Assembly: GCA_947498815.1 (NCBI GenBank)
Contig: CANMLU010000003.1
Span: 186,001 to 250,000, forward strand
Direction of reading: 5' to 3'
Source of the DNA: an uncultured Aquimarina sp.
GTDB taxonomy: Bacteria > Bacteroidota > Bacteroidia > Flavobacteriales > Flavobacteriaceae
Length of the DNA: 64,000 bases
The position numbers were made by a program, and so were the translations under genes. The number at the start of each line of letters is the position of its first letter. Within the stretch, counting starts at the first letter, position 1. This document shows positions 8,176-16,884 of this stretch, in pieces. The notes under the pieces are model-generated. The model saw only the letters and a program-made list of their open reading frames with translations. It was not told where the DNA came from and made no database searches.

Positions 8176-9345
8176 ATGAAGAAAATACAAATGGTTGATC
8201 TTAAAGGTCAATATAAACACATCAAAGCACAAGTAGACTCATCTATACTTGATGTTATAAACTCCACAGCTTTTATTAATGGACCCGAAGTCCATAGTTT
8301 TCAAAAAGAATTAGAAGAATACCTAGACGTAAAGCACGTGATCCCATGTGCCAATGGTACTGATGCCTTGCAGATTGCAATGATGGGATTAGGCTTAGAA
8401 CCAGGTGACGAAGTGATCACAGCAGATTTCACCTTTGCCGCAACAGTAGAAGTCATTGCCTTATTAAGACTTACTCCTGTGCTCGTTGATGTAGAACCAG
8501 ATTCTTTCAACATTAACCCAGAGGCGATCAAAAAAGCCATCACACCAAAAACAAAAGCAATAGTACCAGTACATCTATTCGGTCAAAGTGCCAACATGGA
8601 TGAAATCATGGCCATTGCCAAAGAGCATAATCTTTATGTAATCGAAGATAATGCACAAGGTATCGGGGCAGATTATAAGTTTAATAATGGTAAAACTGCC
8701 AAGACCGGAGCTATCGGTCATGTAGCTTCTACTTCATTTTTCCCGTCCAAAAACCTAGGATGCTATGGAGATGGTGGTGCAATTTTTACGAACGATGATG
8801 ATCTGGCACATACCATTCGTGGTGTAGTAAATCATGGGATGTATAAAAGATATCACCATGATGTAGTGGGTGTAAACTCTAGATTAGATGCTATCCAGGC
8901 AGCAGTCTTAAGAGCCAAACTTCCAAATCTGGACACCTATAATAATGCCCGAAGAGCAGCAGCCAGAAAATACAATGCGGCTTTTGAAGGAATTAAAAAT
9001 ATTATCACTCCCAAAGTAGAAGGCAACAGCTGCGGTACCGATCATAATACCATATGTGACACATGTAATTGCCACGTATTTCATCAATATACCTTAAAAA
9101 TCACCAATGGCAAGCGAGATGATCTAGCTCAACATCTTAATAGTAATGGGATCCCTTGTGGCGTATACTACCCTATCCCACTACATAATCAAAAAGCCTA
9201 TCTTGATGAACGCTACAAAGAAGCTGATTTTCCAGTAACCAATCAGTTGGTAAAAGAAGTTATCTCTTTGCCCATGCACACAGAATTGGACGATGAGCAA
9301 ATTAATTTTATTACTAAAACTGTTATCGATTTTGTAAACACATAA
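8176..9345 (+). CDS. DegT/DnrJ/EryC1/StrS family sugar aminotransferase
   Basis: The 389-residue PLP enzyme belongs to the nucleotide-sugar aminotransferase family. It makes amino sugars for surface polysaccharide. The hallmarks are all present: VDLKGQY start, CANGTDALQIAMMGLGLEPGDEVI, EDNAQGIGADY, the Schiff-base Lys in SFFPSKNLGCYGDGGA, and GVNSRLDAIQAAVL. The frame is open to 8086, but a promoter at 8123-8153 and the conserved MKKIQMVDLKGQY favour the start at 8176. An unusual Cys-rich insert (C-x7-C-x2-C-x-C-H) sits before the VFHQYTLKI motif. Confidence 0.92.
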   Translation: MKKIQMVDLKGQYKHIKAQVDSSILDVINSTAFINGPEVHSFQKELEEYLDVKHVIPCANGTDALQIAMMGLGLEPGDEVITADFTFAATVEVIALLRLTPVLVDVEPDSFNINPEAIKKAITPKTKAIVPVHLFGQSANMDEIMAIAKEHNLYVIEDNAQGIGADYKFNNGKTAKTGAIGHVASTSFFPSKNLGCYGDGGAIFTNDDDLAHTIRGVVNHGMYKRYHHDVVGVNSRLDAIQAAVLRAKLPNLDTYNNARRAAARKYNAAFEGIKNIITPKVEGNSCGTDHNTICDTCNCHVFHQYTLKITNGKRDDLAQHLNSNGIPCGVYYPIPLHNQKAYLDERYKEADFPVTNQLVKEVISLPMHTELDDEQINFITKTVIDFVNT

Positions 9346-9367
9346 TATTCACATACACATTCACACA

Positions 9368-10645
9368 ATGCAAAAATTATATACCCTTATTTTAGTATTT
9401 GCTTGTACCTTTTTTTCGCAAGCGCAAGACATTTATTTACAATGCGGAAAACTTGTCGATACCCAAGCAGGTAAAGTTCTTACAGAGAAAACCATTGTCG
9501 TCTCCGGAAATAAAATCTCTAAAATACAAGATGGTTATATCTCCGGGAAGAAGGATGATACTACAATAGACCTTAAAAACAAAACGGTAATGCCCGGTTT
9601 GATTGATATGCATGTTCATATTGAAAGTCAATCCAATCCAAAGGCATATTTGAAACGTTATACAGATAACGAAGCTGATTTGGCATTTAGCTCCGTAGGA
9701 TTTTCAAAAACTACTTTACTGGCAGGATTTACTACAGTAAGAGATCTTGGAGGAAGCGGTGTCAATATTTCCTTAAAAAAGGCTATCGCTCAAGGAAAAA
9801 TTGATGGCCCCAGAATATTTACTGCCGGAAAATCTCTAGCGACAACAGGCGGACATGCCGACCCTACTAATGGTAGTAAAAAATCATTAATGGGGGATCC
9901 TGGTCCAAAAGATGGTGTAGTAAATAGTGTAGAAGATGCAAAAAAAGCAGTCCGCCAACGCTATAAAAATGGTGCAGATTTAATCAAGATTACGGCCACA
10001 GGAGGTGTATTGAGTGTTGCAAAGAGTAGTTCTAACCCGCAATTTACAGTTGAAGAAATTAAAGCCATTTGTCAAACTGCCAAAGACTATGGATTTCATG
10101 TAGCAGCACACGCTCATGGCGATGAGGGGATGCAACGTGCCGTTTTGGGTGGTGTTAAAACGATCGAGCATGGTACACTTATGAGCGAAAAAACTATGGA
10201 TTTAATGAAACAACATGATGCTTATTTGGTTCCTACTATTACAGCTGGTAAAGAAGTAACCGAAAAAGCAACAATAGCTGGCTACTACCCTGCTATTATT
10301 GTTCCGAAAGCTTTAGAGATCGGACCAAAAATCCAGAACACTTTTAAAAAGGCGTATGATCGTGGTGTAGGAATCGCATTTGGTACCGATGCCGGAGTTT
10401 TTAAACACGGGCAAAACGGAAAAGAATTTGGCTTTATGGTCGAGGCAGGGATGCCAGCAATGGCAGCATTACAAAGTGCCACCACTACCAATGCAAAAAT
10501 TCTGAATATGCAAGATCAATTAGGACAAATTACAGCTGGTTTTATTGCGGATATTATCGCAGTAAATGATGATCCCACTCAAAAAATAAGCACTATGGAA
10601 AATGTGGTGTTTGTAATGAAAGAAGGGAAAGTGTATAAGAAGTAA
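9368..10645 (+). CDS. Exported amidohydrolase (imidazolonepropionase/Xaa-Pro dipeptidase-like)
   Basis: The 425-residue metal-dependent hydrolase has a signal peptide (LYTLILVFACTFFSQAQ), so it is probably periplasmic. Metal-site motifs are visible: DMHVHIE (HxH), a likely carbamylated Lys in DLIKITATGG, HAHGDEGMQRAV, IEHGT and GTDAGVFKHG. This subfamily hydrolyses X-Pro dipeptides or related amides and is common in Bacteroidota; the exact substrate is not readable. It follows the aminotransferase by 22 bp, and a hairpin at 10659 probably ends the transcript. Confidence 0.9.
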   Translation: MQKLYTLILVFACTFFSQAQDIYLQCGKLVDTQAGKVLTEKTIVVSGNKISKIQDGYISGKKDDTTIDLKNKTVMPGLIDMHVHIESQSNPKAYLKRYTDNEADLAFSSVGFSKTTLLAGFTTVRDLGGSGVNISLKKAIAQGKIDGPRIFTAGKSLATTGGHADPTNGSKKSLMGDPGPKDGVVNSVEDAKKAVRQRYKNGADLIKITATGGVLSVAKSSSNPQFTVEEIKAICQTAKDYGFHVAAHAHGDEGMQRAVLGGVKTIEHGTLMSEKTMDLMKQHDAYLVPTITAGKEVTEKATIAGYYPAIIVPKALEIGPKIQNTFKKAYDRGVGIAFGTDAGVFKHGQNGKEFGFMVEAGMPAMAALQSATTTNAKILNMQDQLGQITAGFIADIIAVNDDPTQKISTMENVVFVMKEGKVYKK

Positions 10646-10658
10646 AATAGCTATAGAA

Positions 10659-10682
10659 AATATGTGTACAAGTGCACATATT
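10659..10682 (+). terminator. Hairpin after the amidohydrolase gene (possible terminator)
   Basis: AATATGTGTA and TGCACATATT form a 10-bp arm pair with one mismatch around a CAAG loop, starting 14 bp after the stop codon. There is no clear T-tract, so it could also be an operator. Confidence 0.45.
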
Positions 10683-10715
10683 CAATTGTTACCTGCAAGC
10701 GCAAAAACCAAACTT

Positions 10716-11498
10716 ATGATTAAAGTTCATCATTTAAACTGTGTTCAAATTGAGTCCCCAATGGGTTCTGCGATCGGGCATTGTATGCTATTGGAAAAAG
10801 ATGGAGAATTGGTGCTCATCGATGCCGGAATTGGGCTTGCAGAAACAAAAGAACCTGAAAAAAAACTTGGAAAGGAACTAATTGAAATTACAGGATTCAA
10901 ATTTGACGAAGAAATTACGGCTATAAAACAAATAGAAAGGTTGGGCTTTAATACTGGCCAAGTAAAAAACTGCATCTGCTCACATCTCGATCCTGACCAT
11001 ATTGGTGGACTTGCGGACTTTTCGAAAATGAAAATCCACGTTGCGAGAGAAGAATATGAAAGTTTTGAAGGTGGAAACGAAAGATATTTACAACATCAGC
11101 TATCGCACAATCCAGAAATCGAGCTATACGACACTAACGATAGTCAATGGTTCGGGCTTCCTGCCCGAAAGGTCGACTTGGATTTTGGAACAGAAATTTA
11201 TTTAATCCCATTGTTTGGTCACACACTCGGGCATTGCGGAGTAACCTTCAAGAAAAATAATAAATGGGTTTTTTATACTGGAGATGCTTATTATTTAAGA
11301 GCAGAAATAACTGACAAAAATCATCCAATTGACCAATTAGCAACAATTAGAGCAGTTGATAATAAATTAAGGAAGGAAAGTCTTGATAAGGTACGTAAAA
11401 TAGTAAAAAAGCACGAGAATGAAATCGAATATTTTGGTTATCACGACCCTACTGAATTTTCACAGACCGAAGAAAAGCCAGCGGGTAACAATGCATAA
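10716..11498 (+). CDS. MBL-fold metallo-hydrolase
   Basis: The 260-residue protein has the metallo-beta-lactamase metal motif CSHLDPDHIGGLADF; an Asp replaces the second His of HxHxDH, as in many lactonase-like members. Further ligands are visible in PLFGHTLGHCGV, YTGDAYYL and EYFGYHDPTEF. The frame is open from 10662, but the start at 10716 (MIKVHHLNCVQIESPMG) fits the family. The gene is framed by a private inverted repeat: ATTGTTACCTGC at 10685-10696 and GCGGGTAACAAT at 11481-11492, the latter overlapping its 3' end. This resembles a captured cassette. The substrate is unknown. Confidence 0.82.
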   Translation: MIKVHHLNCVQIESPMGSAIGHCMLLEKDGELVLIDAGIGLAETKEPEKKLGKELIEITGFKFDEEITAIKQIERLGFNTGQVKNCICSHLDPDHIGGLADFSKMKIHVAREEYESFEGGNERYLQHQLSHNPEIELYDTNDSQWFGLPARKVDLDFGTEIYLIPLFGHTLGHCGVTFKKNNKWVFYTGDAYYLRAEITDKNHPIDQLATIRAVDNKLRKESLDKVRKIVKKHENEIEYFGYHDPTEFSQTEEKPAGNNA

Positions 11499-11727
11499 GA
11501 AAACATAGGGCTTTGAGGATTAATCAAAAGGTCTGTGTGTATTTACAAAGTCGCCAACTATAAAATTTGGCATTTACAAGAAAAAAGATAAAAGCAAAAT
11601 ATTTATATTTGGCTTAGTATCAACCTGCCTTACGGCAGGAAGGTCCGAAACGTATCACTTATCACCTCCCCTACGTTTCTTATTAAGAGACGTTAGCCAC
11701 AATGTCTGAGGTTGAAAAAAGAAATTA
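11499..11727 (+). repeat. Cassette-type intergenic spacer (copy A)
   Basis: This spacer resembles the one at 12466-12690. Shared elements in order are: TAGGGC, ATTTACAAAnTCGCCAA, a TTTGGC half closing a hairpin, an A-rich stretch with AAAGCAAAATA (copy B AAAACAAAATA), TTTGGCTYAGT, and a terminal CGTTNN box (CGTTAGCC at 11691-11698). A small perfect hairpin CCTGCC/GGCAGG (11624-11639) is specific to this copy. The similarity is imperfect but colinear, as expected of recombination-site-like spacers. Confidence 0.55.
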
Positions 11728-12465
11728 ATGAATAAACTTTATACCGATTTAGCTAAAATTTACGAAGCAATGTACTCGTCTTTTATAGATTATAAGTCTG
11801 AATTCGAATTTTATGAAAATATTCTGAAAAGATACAATAGAAGAGAAACATTAGAATTGGGAAGTGGAATTGGACATTTGGGTGATTTCTTTCAAAAAAA
11901 TGGATTTGAATATTCAGGTATTGATTTAAGTGAAGAAATGGTAGGGATTGCTGAAAAAAAATATCTCAAATGCAAATTTTCAAAAGGTGATATACGTTCT
12001 TTTAAGTTGGACAAACAATTAGAAAGTATAATAATGACAGGTAGAACTATAAGCTATCTGTTAACTAATAACGATGTTTTATCGGCATTTAAGAGTGTAC
12101 ACAATAATCTTGAGGAAAAAGGAATATTCAGTTTTGACTTCATTGATGCTGAAGAATTTATACCTACAATACAGAACGGAAAAGAAGTTCTTCATAATGC
12201 AGACTATGATAGCGAGGAATATGTAAGAAAAAGTATATGGAATATAGACTTAAGTATAGGAATGACCTTTAATTGGAAATCTCACTATTTCAAAAAAACA
12301 AAAAATGGTTTAAAAGAAATCGGAACAGATAACTCGGTGATTAGAACTTTTACTAGAGATGAAATAAAAATATTTCTAGAGCTTAATAATTTTAAAATAA
12401 AAGAAATCTTATCGAAAGAGTCCTACGCATTTCCAACATATGTAATCGTAGCTGAAAAAAGATAA
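11728..12465 (+). CDS. Class I SAM-dependent methyltransferase
   Basis: The 245-residue cytosolic protein has motif I LELGSGIGHLGDFF and motif II YSGIDLSEEMVGIAEKKY, then the later-strand motif GIFSFDFIDAEEF. The substrate is unknown. The gene is flanked by a private inverted repeat, TTAGCCACA at 11693-11701 and TGTAGCTAA at 12474-12482, and sits between two similar spacers. This suggests it arrived as a unit with its own recombination-like ends. AT content is high, like its cassette neighbours. Confidence 0.85.
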   Translation: MNKLYTDLAKIYEAMYSSFIDYKSEFEFYENILKRYNRRETLELGSGIGHLGDFFQKNGFEYSGIDLSEEMVGIAEKKYLKCKFSKGDIRSFKLDKQLESIIMTGRTISYLLTNNDVLSAFKSVHNNLEEKGIFSFDFIDAEEFIPTIQNGKEVLHNADYDSEEYVRKSIWNIDLSIGMTFNWKSHYFKKTKNGLKEIGTDNSVIRTFTRDEIKIFLELNNFKIKEILSKESYAFPTYVIVAEKR

Positions 12466-12690
12466 TAAAAAACTGTAGCTAAGACTGTATATAGCAAATA
12501 GGGCATTCGGTGGTTTACGGAAAACTCAGTGCTATTTACAAACATCGCCAAATCGTTGATTTGGCTTTTAAGAATGAATAAATCAAAAACAAAATACAAC
12601 GTTTTGGCTCAGTGCAAACTCGAAAACTTAGTGCTTTCTACTGCCCTACTTGCCATATACTAAACGTTCTATACCATCAAAATATCCCAA
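12466..12690 (+). repeat. Cassette-type intergenic spacer (copy B)
   Basis: It aligns with the spacer at 11499-11727: AATAGGGCATT, ATTTACAAACATCGCCAA, TTTTGGCTCAGTG, and a closing AACGTTCTATACC box. It contains the hairpin GCCAAATC-GTT-GATTTGGC followed by TTTT, which would work as a terminator for the methyltransferase gene. Confidence 0.55.
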
Positions 12691-13464
12691 ATGGAAATTA
12701 AAGTTCTCGATGGATTATTAATAAGACATAACAAAATAGATAAAAACAAACAATCTATTTGGTTCGTACACGCATTTGGCGATTCTAGCCTGGCTTATAA
12801 AGAGGTTTTTAACTCAAGTCTTGCTTCTAATTTCAATCTTTATGCTGTTGATTTACCTGGATTTGGAATGAGTCCTTTAAATTTTAAGAATTGGTCGATT
12901 AAAGAACATTCGAATTTACTATCTAAAATCATATTAAAAGAAAATAAAAAAGGAAGTAAAGTAAATATCGTTGCTCACTCACTCGGTGGGTTAATTGGAA
13001 CTTGGGTCTGCCAACAATTGAATAATCAAATTAACTATTACTTCAATATAGAAGGAAATTTAACTGAAGCTGATAGTTACTTTTCTAGCAAACCCCTGCA
13101 ATATAAAACTGCGAGTGATTTTGCTACATCGTTTGAAAAGGAAATTTTTGAGCATGCAAAGGAAAAAGAAACTTACAAGAGGTACTATAGTAGTTTAAGA
13201 TTTGCCGAGCCTCAAGGAATGCGAAATTGGGGTTTCTCAAGTCAAGAACATATCAAAAACAACAAATGTGGTCTTGAATTTAAAAAACTTACCTGCAAAA
13301 AGATTTATATTTGGGGAGATATAGATACCCCAAAAGAGACACAAAAATTTATAAAGGAACATGATATCCCAAATAGATTCTATGCAGGAGTTGGGCATTG
13401 GCATATGATAGAAAATCCAGAATCACTCTATAATGAAATAAATGAAATCATAAAAACGGTATAG
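12691..13464 (+). CDS. Alpha/beta hydrolase
   Basis: The 257-residue protein has the alpha/beta-hydrolase nucleophile elbow VAHSLGGLIG (Ser97), the VDLPGFGMS strand, and a C-terminal catalytic His candidate in GVGHWHMIENPESL. There is no signal peptide. The substrate is unknown. It is framed by a private inverted repeat, CGTTCTATACC at 12665-12675 and GGTATAGAGCG at 13458-13468, the right copy overlapping the stop codon. It is the third consecutive gene with this layout. Confidence 0.82.
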   Translation: MEIKVLDGLLIRHNKIDKNKQSIWFVHAFGDSSLAYKEVFNSSLASNFNLYAVDLPGFGMSPLNFKNWSIKEHSNLLSKIILKENKKGSKVNIVAHSLGGLIGTWVCQQLNNQINYYFNIEGNLTEADSYFSSKPLQYKTASDFATSFEKEIFEHAKEKETYKRYYSSLRFAEPQGMRNWGFSSQEHIKNNKCGLEFKKLTCKKIYIWGDIDTPKETQKFIKEHDIPNRFYAGVGHWHMIENPESLYNEINEIIKTV

Positions 13465-13516
13465 AGCGCTATCTAACAAACATTTAAAAACGCCATAAAG
13501 AAATGGCAAAACAATT
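13465..13516 (+). repeat. Short spacer with GCCAT/ATGGC hairpin (truncated cassette end)
   Basis: After the right inverted repeat of the hydrolase gene, only about 50 bp remain before RidA. It holds a hairpin GCCAT-AAAGAA-ATGGC, preceded by AC as in the longer spacers (TCGCCAA...TTTGGC). It may be the eroded end of the cassette array. Confidence 0.4.
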
Positions 13517-13912
13517 ATGAGTACTAAGAAATATATTGAAGAAGGAGAAGGTCTTCCAAAATGGTCTAACCCAATTAGTCACGCTGTAGTTGTAAATAAT
13601 ATGTGTTTCGTTAGTGGGCAATTATCGGTAAATAGTAATGGCACATATGTTTCAGGAAGTGCACTGGAGGAGGCACAACTGGCGTTTTCAAATTTTTTCG
13701 CGGCATTAAAGAATTCCGGATTTATAAAAAACGATATTGTATTTATTGACATAGCATTTGATGATTTGGGAGACCTTCCTGAAATAAATCAGTTGTATAT
13801 GGATCTATTTTCAGAAGGTAAAAGACCAGCACGAACAATTTATCAAGCAGAAGCCCTACCTTTTGGTGGGAAAGTAAAAATTACCGGCACTGCGGTTAAA
13901 GATTTGAATTGA
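13517..13912 (+). CDS. RidA family protein (YjgF/YER057c/UK114)
   Basis: The 131-residue protein has the family pattern: LPKWSNPISHAVVVNNMCFVSGQLSV, EEAQLAFSNFFAALKNSGF, and the C-terminal RPARTIYQAEALPFGGKVKITGTAV, where the Arg of RPAR is the substrate-binding residue. Canonical RidA deaminates reactive enamine/imine intermediates; divergent homologues may not. The Arg is present, so activity is plausible. It follows the cassette-like genes but has its own terminator hairpins at 13915-13965. Confidence 0.87.
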   Translation: MSTKKYIEEGEGLPKWSNPISHAVVVNNMCFVSGQLSVNSNGTYVSGSALEEAQLAFSNFFAALKNSGFIKNDIVFIDIAFDDLGDLPEINQLYMDLFSEGKRPARTIYQAEALPFGGKVKITGTAVKDLN

Positions 13913-13914
13913 TC

Positions 13915-13965
13915 GTCGTAACATTTTTGCTTTCTTACGACACATACCTATAGCGCTTGCGCTAT
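13915..13965 (+). terminator. Two hairpins after ridA-like gene
   Basis: GTCGTAA (13915-13921) pairs with TTACGAC (13935-13941). A second perfect hairpin, ATAGCGC-TT-GCGCTAT, lies at 13950-13965. Neither has a long T-run, but together they separate this gene from the serine hydrolase. Confidence 0.5.
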
Positions 13966-14000
13966 AATTACAATTATTCAATCAAAAAAAACACACAATC

Positions 14001-15473
14001 ATGAAATCACACTCAAATCATTTATTTAAAAAGACAATACTTTTTGGAGTATTCATTCTATTAAGTCTTCCATTTGCTACAATAGCACAAACCAAAACAG
14101 AACAAATTGACAAATTACTGAGTCTTTATCATGAATATGGGCAATTTAATGGCTCCGCACTTGTAGCAGAAAACGGTAAAGTCATTTACAAAAAGGGCCT
14201 TGGATTGGCCAATATGGAATGGGATATTCCTAATCAACCCAATACCAAACATAGGTTAGGATCAATCACCAAGCAATTTACCAGTATGCTTATTATGCAA
14301 TTGGTAGAGCAAGGAAAATTAAAATTGGATGTTCCCATTACTACATATTTAAAAGATTATCCCAAATCAACTGGAGATCAAATTACCATTCATCACTTGT
14401 TAACACATACTGCCGGTATACCCAATTATACTTCGTTTCCTGGTTTCTTTAATGATCATTCTCGTGATCCTTATACACCCGACGAATTTGTAGAAGTATT
14501 TAAAGATTCAACACTTCAATTTACTCCAGGAGAAAAATTTGCGTATAGTAATTCTGGATATTTTCTGCTGGGTGTGATCCTAGAAAAAGTTTCAGGAAAA
14601 ACCTATGAGCAGATGCTACAAGAGAACATTTTTACTCCGCTAAAAATGAATAATACGGGCTTTGATCATCATAGTGAAATCCTTAAAAACAGAGCCACGG
14701 GGTATAGTAAATTTGGAACCTCGTATACCAATTCGAATTATCTCGACATGTCTATCCCATACGCAGCTGGATCCATGTATTCTACTGTAGAGGATTTGTA
14801 TCTATGGGATCAAGCTTTATATACAGATCAATTGATTAGTAAAAAATCCAAAGACTTAGTTTTTACTCCAGACATTTCTACTGGAAAAGCCAGCTATGGT
14901 TATGGATGGGGCATCAACTACCGCCCAATAGGAAAAACCAAGGATAGTATAAAAGTAATTGGTCATGGTGGAGGTATTAATGGATTTAATACCATCATCT
15001 CGCGAATCCCTTCAGACAAACATCTTATTGTATTACTCAATAATACTGGCGGAACAGATCTGGGACAAATGAGTAACTCTATAAGCGGTATTCTTTATGG
15101 CAAAGACTATGATACTCCAAAAAAATCTGTCGCATTTTCAATACTAGGTACTATTATAGATAAAGGTATTGCTTCAGGACTTGAAGAATTCGAAAATATT
15201 AAGAGTTCAGAAATCTATGCACTAGATGAAGGAGAAATGAACAGGGTGGGATATCAATTATTAAGAATTGGAAAAATAAAAGAAGCTATTGAAGTATTCA
15301 AACTCAATGTAACATCATTTCCAGAATCCGGGAACGTATATGATAGTTTGGGAGAAGCCTATTTAGAGAATGGGAACAAAGAATTAGCCATTAAAAATTA
15401 TAAGAAATCTGTTGAAATCGATCCTAGCAACACTCATGGGGCCAAGGTTTTAAAGGAACTTGAATCTAAATAG
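14001..15473 (+). CDS. Serine hydrolase (class C beta-lactamase/esterase fold) with C-terminal TPR
   Basis: The 490-residue exported protein has a signal peptide ending LPFATIAQ. The penicillin-binding/beta-lactamase fold shows SxxK as S88-I-T-K91, YSN at 182-184, and GHGGGING near residue 323 as the third motif. The last 60 or so residues form a TPR (GNVYDSLGEAYLENGNKELAIKNYKKSVEIDP). Such proteins act as D-aminopeptidases, esterases or peptidoglycan enzymes; the substrate is not deducible. It is 9 bp upstream of the LanC-like gene, so the two are an operon. Confidence 0.88.
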   Translation: MKSHSNHLFKKTILFGVFILLSLPFATIAQTKTEQIDKLLSLYHEYGQFNGSALVAENGKVIYKKGLGLANMEWDIPNQPNTKHRLGSITKQFTSMLIMQLVEQGKLKLDVPITTYLKDYPKSTGDQITIHHLLTHTAGIPNYTSFPGFFNDHSRDPYTPDEFVEVFKDSTLQFTPGEKFAYSNSGYFLLGVILEKVSGKTYEQMLQENIFTPLKMNNTGFDHHSEILKNRATGYSKFGTSYTNSNYLDMSIPYAAGSMYSTVEDLYLWDQALYTDQLISKKSKDLVFTPDISTGKASYGYGWGINYRPIGKTKDSIKVIGHGGGINGFNTIISRIPSDKHLIVLLNNTGGTDLGQMSNSISGILYGKDYDTPKKSVAFSILGTIIDKGIASGLEEFENIKSSEIYALDEGEMNRVGYQLLRIGKIKEAIEVFKLNVTSFPESGNVYDSLGEAYLENGNKELAIKNYKKSVEIDPSNTHGAKVLKELESK

Positions 15474-15482
15474 AAATCAAAA

Positions 15483-16862
15483 ATGGATAATTCTTTTAAA
15501 CGGGTTAAGCTGAAAAATACTTTTTATTATTCAGTTTTTCTGATCATTGGTTTTTTATGTATCGTTTCTTGTTCTTCAAAGAAAAAACAAACATCCAAAG
15601 ATAAGGATTGGCTCTCTATAGCTATCAAATCCGAAAAACACATTCAAACGGCTAAATATCTTTCTGATCAAGGAGAAGTATGGAAAGTGATGCCAGATAG
15701 TATCAATTCTAAAGTTAATAATGCATTATATCATGGTACGCCGGGTATTGTTCTTTTTTATTTAGAGCTTTATAATGCGACCCAGGATACTTCTTATTTA
15801 AACGAAGCTCAATCGGGCGCCAATTATTTAACAAAAATACTTCGAGACACCTTATACAAAGCAGAAGAAGTTGGGCTCTATACCGGATTGGCAGGTATTG
15901 GTTTTACACTTACCGAAGTTTTTAAGGTAACCAAAGCTGAAAAATACAAACAAGCAGCGTTGAAAACGATTCGACTGCTAGATTCTTCTTCCAACAAATC
16001 TGCCAACGGCATACATTGGGGGTCTATTACGGATATTGTATATGGAAGTGCGGGCATAGGTCTGTACTTACAGTATGTGGCAGACCAATTAGACTCAAAA
16101 AAAGCAGATAGTTTATCTGTATTGGTTGCAGAAGGCTTATTGGATAATGCCATCGAAACTCATGAAGGTTTGCGCTGGAAGTTTTTTCCTGATTATAACA
16201 CATTTTTAGATAATTTCTCTCATGGCACAGCCGGGATAGCCTATTTTTTGGCACAAACGTATAAAAGAACTCAAAACAAAAAGTATCTCGATGCGGCTAT
16301 GCAGGGCGAAAAATTTCTGGACTCAATAACCAATAACAAAGGGTATGTTCCGCATCATTTACCAGGAGGAGAAGATTTATATTACCTTAATTGGTGCCAT
16401 GGTCCTAGCGGAACAAGTAGGTTGTACTATGCGCTTTACGACATTACAAAAGATGATACATGGCTTGATAAGATAACGCATCCCGCAAACAACATGATGG
16501 CCGAGGGCATCGACAAAACCGAAACTCCCGGGTATTGGAACAATGTTGGTAAATGCTGTGGAGCTGTTTCGGTAGCAGAATACTACCTATGGCTATATGA
16601 TATTACTGGTAACAAAGAGTATTTGGATTTTTCACATAAAATGACACAACAGATCATGAATAAATCAACCCAAGAAGGTGATCACATAAAATGGTTGCAT
16701 GCCGAAAATCGTAGGTCTCCCGATGAATTAACTATTCAAACGGGGTTAATGCAAGGATCTGCCGGAATGGGGTTGTGGTTTTTACAACTCAATGCCCACC
16801 AAAATGATACAGAGCCTTCGATAGTACTACCAGATAAACCCACAGTGAGTTCAATAAAATAA
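15483..16862 (+). CDS. LanC-like lipoprotein (lanthionine synthetase C-like fold)
   Basis: The 459-residue protein has a lipobox (LCIVSCSS, Cys near residue 30), so this LanC-like toroid sits outside the cytoplasm. Repeated LanC motifs are seen: HGTPGIVLFYLELY, GLAGIGFTLTE, HGTAGIAYFLAQ, WCHGPSGTSRLYYAL and KCCGAVSVAEYYL. The zinc ligands appear as Cys (WCHG) and Cys-Cys (CCG), the three-Cys variant rather than the usual CHG. No lanthipeptide dehydratase (LanB) or LanM is in the window. It is coupled to the serine hydrolase by a 9-bp gap. Possible roles are a secreted peptide-modifying enzyme or a LanC fold reused for another purpose. Confidence 0.83.
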   Translation: MDNSFKRVKLKNTFYYSVFLIIGFLCIVSCSSKKKQTSKDKDWLSIAIKSEKHIQTAKYLSDQGEVWKVMPDSINSKVNNALYHGTPGIVLFYLELYNATQDTSYLNEAQSGANYLTKILRDTLYKAEEVGLYTGLAGIGFTLTEVFKVTKAEKYKQAALKTIRLLDSSSNKSANGIHWGSITDIVYGSAGIGLYLQYVADQLDSKKADSLSVLVAEGLLDNAIETHEGLRWKFFPDYNTFLDNFSHGTAGIAYFLAQTYKRTQNKKYLDAAMQGEKFLDSITNNKGYVPHHLPGGEDLYYLNWCHGPSGTSRLYYALYDITKDDTWLDKITHPANNMMAEGIDKTETPGYWNNVGKCCGAVSVAEYYLWLYDITGNKEYLDFSHKMTQQIMNKSTQEGDHIKWLHAENRRSPDELTIQTGLMQGSAGMGLWFLQLNAHQNDTEPSIVLPDKPTVSSIK

Positions 16863-16884
16863 GGAGAATAAAAGTATTACTTAC

